Positions 10,298 through 21,172 of a DNA stretch of 64,000 bases are shown piece after piece. Under the pieces are notes generated by a model. That model did not search any database, was not told the DNA's origin, and saw only the letters and a list, made by a program, of their open reading frames with translations. Position 1 is the stretch's first letter, and every line of letters begins with the position of its first letter. Both the position numbers and the translations under genes were made by a program. Source of the DNA: Xiphydria camelus (taxonomy: Eukaryota > Arthropoda > Insecta > Hymenoptera > Xiphydriidae); NCBI GenBank assembly GCA_963678675.1, contig OY783194.1, forward strand, positions 17,041,370-17,105,369, in the 5' to 3' direction.

Positions 10298-11185
10298 AGA
10301 CAGCTCCACAAAAAAAATCGAAAAAATGCTTCCTCTGACCAGACCAGTATATCTTTATGTTTTTGGGGTCGCTGAATCCGAATCCGGTGTCCGTTTGTCT
10401 CCATCACGTCACATTTTTTTTTAATCTTAAAAAACCATCAATAGATCATGATTTTCAAGAAGTTAATGGACTGAAACCAATTTCGCGATAGGGGGTTTTT
10501 TGGGTCGCTGATCACGAATTTGAAATCGGATTTCAAACATTCAAGATGGCGGATCCAATATGGCGGACAAGATTTTTGATAATCGACGGATTCATACCAA
10601 ATTTGGTATAGGGGGTTTATTGGGTCGCTGATCATGAATCTGATGTCAGATTTTTTAAACATAGATGGCGGATCCAATATGGAGGACGAGATTTTCGAAA
10701 ATCGACGGATTCATGCCAAATTTGGTATAAGGGGGTTTTTTCGATCGCTGATGACGAATATGAAGTTATATTTACAAAAATTCAAAATTTTCGAAAATCT
10801 CGTTCTCCATATTGGATCCATCTTGAATTTTTAAAATCTGACTTCAGATTCATGATCAACGACCCAAAAAAAACCCATAACGAATTAGGTTTGTCCATTA
10901 ACTTTTTGAAAATCATGATCTATTGATGGTTTTTTGAGATTAAAAAAAAGTGACGTGATGGAGACAAACGGACACCGGATTCGGATTCAGCGACCTCAAA
11001 AATATATAGGAATAATAATTTGAATCGATTTGACTATTTTTCCAGGATTTGAACTTGAAATGACCTTGAACGTGACGTGATGGAGACAAACGGACACCGG
11101 ATTCGGATTCAGCGACCCCAAAAACAAAGATATACTGGTCTGGTCAGAGGAAACATTTTTTCGAATTTTTTTGTGGAGCTGTGTT
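10298..11185. repeat. Foldback with minisatellite core
   Basis: CAGCTCCACAAAAAAAATCG at 10298 is matched inverted near 11165-11185. Inside, GGTGTCCGTTTGTCTCCATC at about 10388 is inverted at 10960 and again at 11080, the last two lying in a tandem duplication of about 121 bp. The core at 10490-10870 holds three units of the 116-bp minisatellite seen at 2150-2420. Confidence 0.8.
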
Positions 11186-11458
11186 ATAGTTCGAATTGGC
11201 TTCAGAAGAGTGCGCTGTATAAGAGTGAGAAGTGTCTAATTTCCCGATAGCTGTCAATTCAGGAGATCTCAGGAGTGTTTTGTCTAATCTCGAAATCATG
11301 AAGTTTTGAATAATAGTGAATAACTTGTAGAAGTGATAAGAAACCCGAATGATTATATCCCATGAGACAATTGCCGCCATCTTCCTTTCTACCTACCCCC
11401 GGTAACAGGTGCTCTGCTGCGCGCGTCGCTCCTAGAAGTGACCACCGCGGCTAAAGTC

Positions 11459-11597
11459 CATCACACGTGAAAAAACGTAAGCAGTAACAGTAAGGATCGA
11501 CCAATCAGAAATATCATTCTTACGGAATTATGCTTAAACAGGCTTTCTGATTGGTCAATCCTTACTGTTACTGCTTACGTTTTTTCACGTGTGATGG
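11459..11597. mobile_element. 139-bp palindromic MITE
   Basis: CCATCACACGTGAAAAAACG at the left end is complemented at the right end, and the arms continue through GTAAGCAGTAACAGTAAGGA to leave a loop of about 30 bp. No clear target duplication. Confidence 0.85.
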
Positions 11598-11791
11598 CCT
11601 TAAGTGCCCTTCAGCATCCCTAACCTCTTGCTTGGATGGTGACAGCTGTCACTGTGCGCGTCGCTCCCCGGAATAGGAAACTTGCACGAACTGTAGATGG
11701 CGTAGTAAATCGACGGCAGCACCACTTCTGACGGTTATTAGGAGTATCAGCGTGCAATAAAGTATTAGAGTGATATCGAAATATTAACAAA

Positions 11792-12024
11792 ATGTTAAAA
11801 GTAATTAAATATGGGTTTATTCCAATGAAGCACAACTTCAAAATAAACCAGAATTTTGTCAAAGGTTCAAAATTATTACAAGTTGGTCATGTTTTAACTG
11901 GTGTTGGTATCAAAAACTGTCGGATCTTTACTGACAAAGAAGAAAAAATAGAAGAGATTATGTACACTATGCCGTCATATAATGCACACAATTATTTTTT
12001 CGATTCAATTAATTTTAGTACATA
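11792..12024 (+). CDS. SWIM-family N-terminal exon remnant
   Basis: The frame begins 'MLKVIKYGFIPMKHNF' and continues 'VKGSKLLQVGHVLTGVG'. Two other copies at 50187-50392 (-) and 51325-51530 (+) share the pattern '(I/V)IKYGF...VKG(R/S)KL...GHVL' and end at GTAAGT donors, so this is a repeated first exon. I connect it to the SWIM C-terminus at 3591-4025 only because this pair occurs together in insect families as I know them; that link is inference. A THAP exon faces it at 12355-12444. Confidence 0.5.
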
Positions 12025-12164
12025 AAAAAAACAATGCGAAACACTCTTACTGACACTCTACTTTATATAATTCTATAAATACGAGAATAAGTTTTGCTTT
12101 TGTACTTACACAAATTTTTGTACAGCTTTAATCCACAATTTGTGTTTATCAAGTTTCCAAGGCC

Positions 12165-12350
12165 TGGGCCTCCTTTCTCGAACTCGCTCGTATCTTTGCG
12201 TGCACGCATCTTAACAAATAGACCAATCAGGATCAAGTATTCCGTTGTCAGTAACCCCACCACAACGGAATACTTGATCCTGATTGGTCTATTCGCTAAG
12301 ATGCGTGCACGCAAAGATACGAGCGAGTTCGAGAAAGGTGCCCCTGTGGG
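12165..12350. mobile_element. 186-bp palindromic MITE inserted beside a THAP exon
   Basis: CTCGAACTCGCTCGTATCTT on the left is complemented on the right, and the arms continue through GCGTGCACGCATCTTA. The centre is a further palindrome around AAGTATTCCGTTGT that also forms the core of the unrelated MITE at 19239-19450. It disrupts the downstream end of the THAP frame. Confidence 0.85.
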
Positions 12351-12354
12351 TACT

Positions 12355-12444
12355 AGCCGATGGAAACGTATAAAAATATATTTGTTTACTTTTATCAATA
12401 ACCTTCCGTGGTGTATTATAACAACCTTTTATACAACATGTCAT
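12355..12444 (-). pseudogene. THAP zinc-finger exon fragment
   Basis: The frame 'MTCCIKGCYNT...YFYTFPS' has the C-x4-C start and the aromatic FP motif of a THAP DNA-binding domain, which in animals occurs in P-element-like and other transposases. The second half (C-x2-H) is missing because the palindromic MITE follows directly. It is read toward the SWIM-type exon at 11792, the same facing arrangement as at 47845/50392 and 51325/52259. Confidence 0.6.
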
Positions 12445-13101
12445 ACGTGATGCTCCCATAGTTAAAAACAATGGCTATTAATTAATTGACAATTGTTTTT
12501 ACTCTCCTCCGTATGAATTGCAAATAAACGTGCACGCGAACACTTCGACTGTCACCGATAGGAGGCACACCAATCTTCGTGCAAGTTCCCTATGACTCCT
12601 GTGGTTCAGTTGCCGCCATCTTCCCTTCTCCTCTAGCGCGAGGACTTGGCCGGTTAGTGGCGGGCAATCGTCACGCCGTCTGTCGAGTCCGTTGGAGCAA
12701 CCCGCTTCTAGTTAGTTTTAGCTTAACCGTCGGTTAAGTTCCTAGAACTTACTCCGATCACAAACAGATGGCGACTCCACCTGCCGTACCTCTTGAGGAT
12801 CGAATATCCGCTTTCCGGAAAATTTCGATGTCCTGTCTGCTACGGCGGAACGGGACTTTATCGCTCGTCGGGGCGGTATAAGGTATTTCTATGGTTTTGC
12901 GTTTTTCTTACGAACCTTATGAAATTTTGCCAATCAAAAGACTGAAATATTACCCATCGATTCCCAAATTTTCAAAACGTTGAGCCATGTAGTTTAAAAG
13001 AAAATGTTAATTCAAAGTAGCATTTTCTACACTGACTTTCAATGGCTAACATGCAGAAGGACGGTACCTCAGTGACGTTTTGAGTTATAACTAGAGAACC
13101 A
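12445..13101. other. Element end and unassigned flank
   Basis: CTTCGTGCAAGTTCCCTATG near 12575 is inverted relative to GGAAACTTGCACGAA near 11675, suggesting that the 11.67-12.59 kb THAP/SWIM remnant had its own inverted ends. A short plus-strand frame from 12768 ('MATPPAVPLEDRIS') shifts after about 16 codons and is not recognised. Confidence 0.45.
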
Positions 13102-13440
13102 CCCTTACGAAAAAGTAACACTGAAAAATACTGGAAAATTAATAGTGAAAAATACTGGCATATTCTCCAGTGTTAAATTGGGATAATACTGGTCAATACT
13201 GGAAGATTTAGTATTGATAATACTGGAAATCCAGTATTTCAATACTGTCGAATTTAATACTGATCAATACTGGTAGATTAGTATTAATAATACTGGAAAT
13301 CCAGTATTTCAATACTGTCGAATTTAACACTGATCAATACTGGTAGATTAGTATTGATAACACTGGAAATCCAGTATTTATTAATATTGAATTCAACAAT
13401 ATGGAAATACTGAATTGAAATGACTTCTAGAATTGAACAC
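13102..13440. repeat. Left terminal repeat and AATACTG subterminal array
   Basis: After the terminal CCCTTACG motif come about ten copies of AATACTGG, AATACTG or AACACTG in both orientations within 300 bp. A unit of about 65 bp (TACTGGAAATCCAGTATTTC with flanks) is repeated two to three times. In plant CACTA elements such arrays bind the element's accessory protein; a similar role here is inference. Confidence 0.8.
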
Positions 13441-13908
13441 TGAAATCAATTATTATTGTAATTATAATCTGAAATGATAGGCATATTAATCAAATTCTCA
13501 AATTGTATATCTTGAGCATTACCAAAGTTTATTTTACTTCGATATGTTAATAGTTATTATGCATTGATATTTTATAGTAAATTATGTTTAGTTTTAATGG
13601 AAATATTTCACTGTTGCTTCGTCTTATTTTTAATTGAAGTCGCACAATTGTTTAATTTCGACCGCATGCATTTCTCAATCTCCTTTATGGTTGGTGTCGG
13701 TGAGAACATTTTTTGGACGTAGTCTGTAACAATATACATACTATTGTATATGCAGCTTTTTATCAATGAACAATAAGATAGACAAATTAAAAAGAAATTA
13801 CGTTTCCTATTTAATATATTAACTCGAATAGTATTTCAGGGTTAAATTAGAGGATTATTACTATATATTTTTTTACATAACAGCTATTTTGAAAATAAGT
13901 GTATATAT

Positions 13909-16187
13909 TTATTCGATTATATTACCTATAACACCTTGCTTTTTCAATGGATCTAAGGCAGTCTTTGTGATATCCGAAGTAGTCTGTTCGCCTTTTCCTT
14001 CTTTCAAGTTGAAATTCGACAGCTTTCCAGTCAAGCTGCTCTTCGCCATTTCATCACGGTCGAAAACACAAGTCATGACATTAGAGACATAATTCGACAA
14101 AGTAGTATTCTTTCGACGAATATTAGTCAAAGTACTTTCTGCAATTGCAACTCCACCAATGTCAATTGTATTTGTTAAATCCATAGTTAATGTTGATCCG
14201 TTGCCACGACTAGTATTAGTTAAACTTTCCTGCAACTATGAATGAGAAAAATTGTTATTGTCTGACAGAGCAATTTTATCACCGTTAAATACAACTAAAA
14301 GTAAATAAAAATTTTTACGTACAGCTGAGTTTGGCTTTTGCTCTACTTGCGAGCGCTTTTCTAACTTGGATCTAGTCAGAAGTAATAGATCTTTTACATC
14401 TTTTCCCTTTTGTTCATCTCTCTCTTCGTTAAGACTGCAGTTAATGTTCTTGGCTTCGTCAGCATTGACAATATGATTGACGTTCAAAACATTCCCTTCA
14501 TCAACTATTTCAATATTTTCTGATTGAGTTTGAGATAATATTGAATGCGTCTTATTTTTATCATCCATATCACTGAAAGGTGTTATTGACTCTTTTACTG
14601 ATTGAAATGAGAAGTCGGGAGATTTTGACGTTGATTTATCCCGGTTGTCTTTGAAAATTGGCGATATTTGTCTAGTAACTTTTTCAGCCTATGAAGACAG
14701 TAATAAGAATGAAAGATTATATTTTATTTTTTGTGAATAACTCGTAATATTGGAATATTATGAAATAACATTACAACACTTACAGCTGTGTCAAAAGTAC
14801 CTACTCTCAATTGAAGAATCAACTTTTATATTATTATCAATACTCCTCGATGTCGACTGAGAGGGTAACATTTTCGTAAGTTTTTTGTCAACCCTGTTTT
14901 GCCATTTTTGGTCTTCTCTAGGTTGTTGCTCCCATTTATTTTTATGTTGGTCCTTCTGGGCACTTTTCATCTGTAGGAAGTCTTTAACAATACTCCCGCT
15001 CATTTCAGTTACAATTTTTAAATCTGTAAAAAAATATATAATAAAAAATAATATATGCCAATCGTTACACCACTTAATCATATTGTTACACCTTTATAAA
15101 TTAAGTCGATTGTACATGAATACCTTCACTGACAGCTCTCAGTGCACGTAACTTGGCGTTGTCACATCTCAAGCGTCTATTTTCTTCTTCAAGTAATGAA
15201 ATTTTACTTGAAAGTGTCTTGACCTTTTGACATTTTTCGACTACTACTGACACCTCCGCTAGAGTTAGATTCATCAGTATCAGAATCAGGTATCTGCAAC
15301 ACCCCATTTGATTAAACAATTAAATTTTTTTTCTTCCCTTTCATACTAACATTAGCACTGTCCTCATTATAATGACCTAATTGTAATGAAATACTAATAA
15401 TATCAATTTTTAATTCAAGTACCGTTATTCTACAGATGTTTTTTGATGAGTGAGTAGTAACAGGATGTTTTCGATTTTTTTTGGCCTTCCTCTCGTACTT
15501 TTTTAAATCGTTACGTCACTTGGTTTCTCACGACCCTATTTCAGAAATGATTACGTCAACAATTTCTGCGAAATGAGTGCGACTTACACAGTATCAATAA
15601 ATATTTTGAACTACTCTTACCTTCTCTGATATATTTGTGTCCATTTTCTCAATATCTTTTTCAGACTTTGAACTATAAGCTTGTTCGCCCTCATCATCTG
15701 AAATAACCGTTTTCTTACAGACGACTCTTCGGTCTGACTTGGTCGGGTTAAGTACTCCAAACTTAGCTTTGTTTGATACCTGATGTCTGCACATCTCTAG
15801 CCAATCTAAATGAACTAAAAGACATACGCAATAAGTTTTTTTTTACATCATTGAGCGAGGCCTATATGCAAAATGAAAAGTCAATATCTATTTGTCAATG
15901 AAGAGTTACTCAGAATGATGTTACTATCGTTTAGTACATTGATATAACTCACTGCCAATTGCTAAAATTTTCACAGCACATTTTTTCATCGACATATTTT
16001 TTATTTTTTTCAATTTGTGTGCTGGTGCAACATCCTCATCTTCAGGCCAACTGATTACAAATTCTTGGCCAACGATGTCTTCGACCTCGTCATTTTAATC
16101 TTCAGGCAACCATGATTGAAATCCAACTTGCACCGGTTTGCCACTTTCGTTGATGAATTGAGCGATAAGACACTTATTATCATCCAT
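13909..16187 (-). pseudogene. BEN-domain protein gene in the CACTA-like element, six exons
   Basis: Six exons can be joined on the minus strand: 16187-15953, 15814-15621, 15293-15124, 15023 to about 14805, 14688-14323 and 14235-13909, each with AG acceptors and GT donors. Exon 1 has an N-terminal module ('LIAQFINESGK...EFVISWPEDED...KCAVKIL') of the kind found ahead of BEN domains in insects. Exon 3 encodes a coiled coil ('ISLLEEENRRLRCDNAKL'). Exon 6 holds a BEN domain: 'CVFDRDEMAKSSLTGK' and 'LDPLKKQ' near the end. BEN domains bind DNA in chromatin regulators. Defects are an in-frame TAA at 16095-16097 and a one-base shift in exon 3. It is transcribed away from the transposase gene. Confidence 0.75.
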
Positions 16188-16823
16188 TATATTCACTTAA
16201 AATATCACTGAGTTACATCAAACAATGTAATAATTACGGACAATAATTATTGTATCAAAAGCACTGATAATTAGATTAAACACAGTACAAATATCAGAAA
16301 GGTGTTTCTTATGATCCACTGACACGCGCCACTCATCTACTGCGCGTAAAATCATGATCCAACTACCCAGGTCAAGCCATGCGCATCTTAAGAAAAATGA
16401 ACCAATAGAAAGACGTATCTGTGTACGCCATTTTGTAGCGGCAATTCAAATACCACGAGAATGCCATGAGGTGCAAACAAGCAGAGCACAAGCGCAAGTG
16501 ACATGTCTGACGTAGTAGTGACGTATCAAAATGGCCGACGTAGATACAGCGCGACTTGAACGATTTTAGGACGTCTAATGGCTATACCTGGGTAGTTGGA
16601 TCATGCGTAAAAGCCAACTTCTCTTCCGACAAATTGCGGACGCCATTTTGTTGACGCTAGCTGTTAATGTTAGCCAATGATACAGCTTGATTTTCAAATG
16701 AAGTTACGAGATTAGTTCATACTATTGACAAATGTAAAAAAGGTTATGTTCTACGGAAAGAACGCGACAATAACAAATCGCCGAATTAATATTTACAGTT
16801 CAGTTTTTTTGTGTCAATTTATT
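16188..16823. promoter_or_regulatory. Intergenic region between two divergent starts
   Basis: The BEN gene starts at 16187 (-) and the transposase at 16824 (+), so this 636-bp interval must hold both promoters. A 253-bp MITE (16352-16604) now splits it. No TATA box is obvious on either side. Confidence 0.5.
16352..16604. mobile_element. 253-bp MITE with 8-bp target duplication
   Basis: ATGATCCAACTACCCAGGT at the left end matches the complement of the right end. GCGTAAAA flanks it at 16344-16351 and 16605-16612. An 8-bp duplication is typical of hAT-like or P-like elements; the superfamily is not otherwise shown. Confidence 0.85.
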
Positions 16824-19800
16824 ATGCCACGAGGAGTATATAAACCTTATTTACGTGATCCGCGAATTCCTATTCCATCATCGACAAGATGGAGGCATTT
16901 AAAAGAACGTTTGAACGAAGATGAGGATTTAAACCTTGCTCCAGAAGAGGTTATAGAAATGTCAATATGATGATTAAATAATTTAAACAGCGTTTTTATA
17001 TGATTTTTGTTACTAGACCACTGTAAGTGAATATGAGACAAGTGATGACATTGACCAAATGGAATGGGTCGTTGACGGGGATAAATATTATGATAGCAGG
17101 GAATCTAGCTCTGCGTCTGATGATCTTGAGGATCGTTTTATTTCATCACACAAAAGTTGTACATCATCTGTTGCGGGACACTTAGCTATGATGGCCGATC
17201 TGGATAACACTTCCAATAACAGCTCTATCGGAAGTCAAACAATTGAGGGCAATATTTTTGTGGTAAATAAATTACGAATATTGATAGGATAGTGATCGAG
17301 ATGCCTGTATTAAAACTTGATAACTGCATGTGAACATTATGACGTAGACTAGATACATTTTTTCATAATTTCTTAATCATTAATATCGTTTTTATAGAGT
17401 GCAGAAGACCAAGATTGCAATCAAGGTATTCCTGAACAATGCATGTGTGCTGAATCAGATGATTCTTCTCAGGCTGGTGAATGTGATGACAACCTATTAG
17501 ATGAAGTTAATATTATTAGTGAAGAAAATTTCTCCGATGCTGATGAAGAAGAAAAATGGCGAGATCCACGTAATAATTATTGTCCTCAGGTATATATAAA
17601 TGAATTAAAAACAATATTCTTTCTTTCGATTGTGACAATAATGCTTTATGATACCGATTATATGTCATTTTTACAATCACAAAACTTACTTTTTACAGCA
17701 AGAGCCTCTTTATCCTGGTTGTCGTATTTCTCAGAGCGAAAGTGATCTATTGCTTATGAGTTACGCTATTCATTTCGGATTGTCAGACAGTGCAATAGAA
17801 GGTCTTATTGAGCTACTTGATATTCACCTCCCGGAACCATCACTTGGAACAAAATATCGGTTCCTAAAAAAATTTGAAACTGCAGCCGCTATAAAACTCC
17901 ATTATTATTGTCCAAGTAAAAATTGCCAATCTTATCTGAAATTCGACAGCGACTATTCTCCTGTGGAATGTCAGTGCGGTATGGGATACACAAAGAAAGA
18001 ATTGGATGCAGGCGGTCATCATTTTATACAGATACCAATTAGAGAGCAATTGGTAGAACTTCTGCAAACGCCGAATCTCCACGAACAACTGCGTCAAGAA
18101 GACGAAATCAATCTGATGTCGTCAATGGAAGAATTTATAAAAAATTATTGCGTCAAGATATCATTTCTAAAGGAGATCTCACAATACAGTGGAATACAGA
18201 CGGTGTTAAAAGGTTTAAATCTTCTAAAGGTGAACTTGTGCCAATCCAAGCCTGTTTGAATGAGTTACCATTCAACATCAGGAATGAACATACATTATTA
18301 TGTGGTTTATGGTATGGAGATGGCAAACCAAACATGAACACCTTTTTGAAGCCATTTGTGTATGAGCTGACGGCATTACATGAGGAAGGATTCGACTATA
18401 TCATTGCTGATAGGTCTCAACTCGTCAAAGTTCACACCTTAATTGCAACAGTAGATTCAGTAGCCCGAGCGCCCCTTCAGAATATTATGCAATACAATGG
18501 AGAATATGGTTGTCCGTTTTGTTTACATACAGGCGAGAGAATCGTAAAAGGGAATGGATATGCAAGAGTCTATCGAGGCGACATTCAGGAGCCTAGAACT
18601 ATTCGACAACACATAAATGATGCTACCGAAGCTGAGAATACTGGTTCTACAATCAATGGTATTAAAGGTCTATCTGAGCTGTTATTCTTACCAATTTTCA
18701 ATATAATAGCATCATTTGTACCCGATTATATGCACGCTTTACTGCTAGGTCTTGTTAAAACTATAATAGACGAGTGGACAGATAGTGTTAATAGTCACAA
18801 AGCATTTTATATTGGAGATAAAGTTGCTTTGATTGACTCAATACTTACTCAATTTCAACCACCTAGTGAAATTACGAGTACGCCACGTCCGCTTCTGGAT
18901 CGGAATTTATAGAAAGCTTCAGAGTGGAAATCGTTTCTGCTGTATTACTCATTAGTACTTCTGAAAGTGATAAATATGCCAATGAAGTTTATCAATCATT
19001 GGTTTCTTATAGTATATTCAGTATGAATATCTATTTACAAGAATACATTACTGATGAAGAATTGAAACTAGCTGAAAAAGCTTTACGAAAATTTATTTTG
19101 ACCATAGAACAAGTTTATGAAATACCACAACTGATGAAATTTAATTTTCATTTATTGCTCCACATTCCTAAAAGTGTTAAAAATTTCGGAGCAATTTGGG
19201 CAGTTTCGACTTTCAATTATGAACACAATAACGGAATATAGGCTAGGCAAGTATCTCAAATTATTAACGCGCGCGCGACCTCGTGGATAGTCCACGAAGC
19301 TTTGGGGTGATAAGTGACCAGTCGGGATCAAGTATTCCGTTGTCTGTAACCCACCACAACGGAATACTTGATCCTGATTGGTCACTTATCACCCCAGAGT
19401 TACGAACTGCGACCACCTCGTGGCGCCACTAGAAGTACTTGCCTAGCCTATTAGGAAAAATGTTTTCGGGAACACAATCAGTGCCACATCAGATTTGTAA
19501 AAATTATCTTCGATTACAAATTGTAAGAGCAAAGTATTTTCATGTTTACTTGAATCAAAATTATTCTCTTCATGCTAAATCGCTCGTAGATAAATTCATG
19601 TTTAAAAAAATGAGATCAGTTTATTGTATCAGCGACGGTCCTTTTTTGCGAGTTTTCGGATCGCCCAATATCATAAAAATGTCATTAATTGAAAAGGTTC
19701 AGATCGAGGCTCTTTTAGGTGAAGAAATAAATATAACAGGTGTTCAATCGTTCGAGCGCTTCATTTATAAAAATATTTTATATCACACACAAAATTATAA

Positions 19801-20127
19801 ACGAATGATCAAACGTCACAACAGTACCGTAGAGTTAATAGATAAGAGATACATAATTATTACTCACCTAATTTCAATTATGTCACTCAGATCTAATCAG
19901 TTACAGTATGTCATACTTGGAGAACAACTTCATTCGACAGGTACTGAATGATGTAAAGATAGATCATTAAACATCACTTCGAATTCATTTAGTTCCATTA
20001 TGAAATTGTCCAATGAATGTGTAGCAATATACCCGCACATGTTACCACGCAAATGTGTTCAAATCACACATGTAGGAGATGATAATGTATACATTTTTCC
20101 TCTTGTAAATAATTTGGAAAGAGATTA
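16824..20127 (+). pseudogene. Tnp2/CACTA-type transposase gene
   Basis: Exons at about 16824-16960, 17017-17262, 17398-17589 and 17699-20127 are bounded by GT..AG junctions; the first junction is uncertain in phase. The N-terminus begins 'MPRGVYKPYLRDP' and is followed by an acidic region. The last exon carries the family core: 'TIQWNTDGVKRFKSSKG', 'LCGLWYGDGKPNMNTFL', 'DYMHALLLG', 'EHNNG' and 'GKMFSGTQSVPHQI', matching animal relatives of Tnp2/TnpD that cut and paste the element. Frameshifts lie near 18140, 18950 and 19950, and a MITE interrupts 'EHNNG' at 19239. The frame ends with 'FPLVNNLERD' at 20127, just inside the right subterminal array. Confidence 0.8.
19239..19450. mobile_element. 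212-bp MITE inside the transposase exon
   Basis: TAGGCTAGGCAAGTA at the left end is complemented at the right. Removing it rejoins the transposase frame between 'HNNGI' and 'LGKMF'. The centre is the AAGTATTCCGTTGT palindrome also present at 12165-12350. Related ends bound the elements at 41661, 42105 and 49567. Confidence 0.85.
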
Positions 20128-20199
20128 AAAATATACATCGTTCATAACAAAACCCCCGTATATTTTTTTATTTTCAATTTACATATGTTTATATTCTAT

Positions 20200-20624
20200 T
20201 GAGGAATAATTATGCAGTTTTCGCGTAAATTATCACCTAATCAGTGTTTGAACGCTGTTAAGTATTTTTTTACCGTTTGTATTCAATCAGTATTTAAAAC
20301 AATCAAATTATATTTCAACACTGACAATACTAACGAGTAATAAACACTGAAAATCATCACTTGATAAGTATTTTCAATACTGATTGTCAGTACTCATGCA
20401 GTGTTTAAATACTGCATTATCACTAGGCTGTGTATTTTTCTTCTGTGTTAAAACACTAGTAAATACTGTATATTCTGTATTAATGTACTTAAAATCACTC
20501 AACTTTAACACTGCGTCAGTATTATTAATACTAAAAATGAGTGTTAAATCACTCAAAATAAGTAATAGAGATACTGAATTGAGTATTAAAATACTAAAAA
20601 TCCAGTGTTATTTTTTCGTAAGGG
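20200..20624. repeat. Right subterminal array and terminal repeat
   Basis: CAGTATT, CAGTGTT and related ACTG motifs recur in both orientations, mirroring the left array but more diverged. The right terminus reads CCAGTGTTATTTTTTCGTAA and then GGG. Confidence 0.75.
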
Positions 20625-20849
20625 CAATCTTACAACCTAGGTAGCACATTAACGTCGAAATGACGTTTTTTGAAGGTCAGTTCTGACGTCAGATGACGAA
20701 ATATATGACGTCATTTTAACGTCGCAAAGACGGCTTAATTGCACATCCATACGACGTCAGAAAAATCACGTCATACTGACGTTCTACCGTACGTTGTGAT
20801 AACGTAAAAAATGACGGTTCTAAAAGGTTAGGTCTAACGTATATCTTTT

Positions 20850-20940
20850 GATCGTGAGCGGTCACCCATCCAACTAGTGTCCGCACATTTCGCTGCTTAA
20901 CTTCGTTGATCGGTCGGTGTCCTCGAGTCCTCATCTGCTG
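20850..20940 (-). ncRNA. 5S rRNA-derived segment (pseudogene or SINE head)
   Basis: The minus strand contains GAAGT-TAAGCAGCG followed about 25 bases later by AGTTGGATGGGTGACCGC, the two best conserved blocks (box A and box C regions) of eukaryotic 5S rRNA, and upstream ACCGACCGATCA resembles the block that precedes box A. The middle and both ends have diverged, so this is not a working 5S gene. 5S-headed SINEs exist in animals, and a T run (CCTTTT) lies about 30 bases downstream as a possible Pol III stop. Confidence 0.65.
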
Positions 20941-21129
20941 CACGCTCCTGTGGTGAAGAATATTATTACTATTGGTGGTTCATATGAAGTTTGATGAATA
21001 AATGTATATTGCTTTTCCTGTCAATAAGGAAGAGCTTGAATAAATAAGATTTTATAATCGTATTATTCTTTTCTCAATATTTTTCTAAATTTATGATTGT
21101 ATCTTTTGATAAATATTCTTGCATAGACG

Positions 21130-21172
21130 CAAATAAATAATAAATAAATATAAATAAATAAATAAATAATTA
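21130..21172 (+). repeat. (AAAT)n microsatellite
   Basis: Imperfect run of AAAT/AAATA units inside the TGACGT-rich element. Confidence 0.85.

Larger units (their letters stand above)
13102..20624. mobile_element. 7.5-kb CACTA-like transposon with two divergent genes
   Basis: The ends are inverted copies of CCCTTACGAAAAA(A/G)TAACACTG (13102 onward; complement ending 20624). The flanking dinucleotide CA occurs at 13100-13101 and 20625-20626, a weak candidate duplication. Each end carries a dense field of AATACTG-type subterminal repeats, as in plant CACTA elements. Inside are a plus-strand Tnp2-type transposase gene (16824-20127) and a divergent minus-strand BEN-domain gene (16187-13909). Two MITEs are nested in it. 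Both genes carry stops or frameshifts, so this copy looks inactive but structurally complete. Confidence 0.8.

Noticed and set aside
12063..12450. Overlapping plus and minus frames of 111 and 118 codons
   Set aside because: Both are translations of one palindromic MITE, which explains the shared peptides on both strands.
16824..20127. A host gene with conserved introns
   Set aside because: Transposase motifs, flanking inverted ends, subterminal repeats and frameshifts identify it as part of the CACTA-like element.
20850..20940. Functional 5S rRNA gene
   Set aside because: Only the internal promoter blocks match; the ends and middle have diverged, and it sits inside a transposon.
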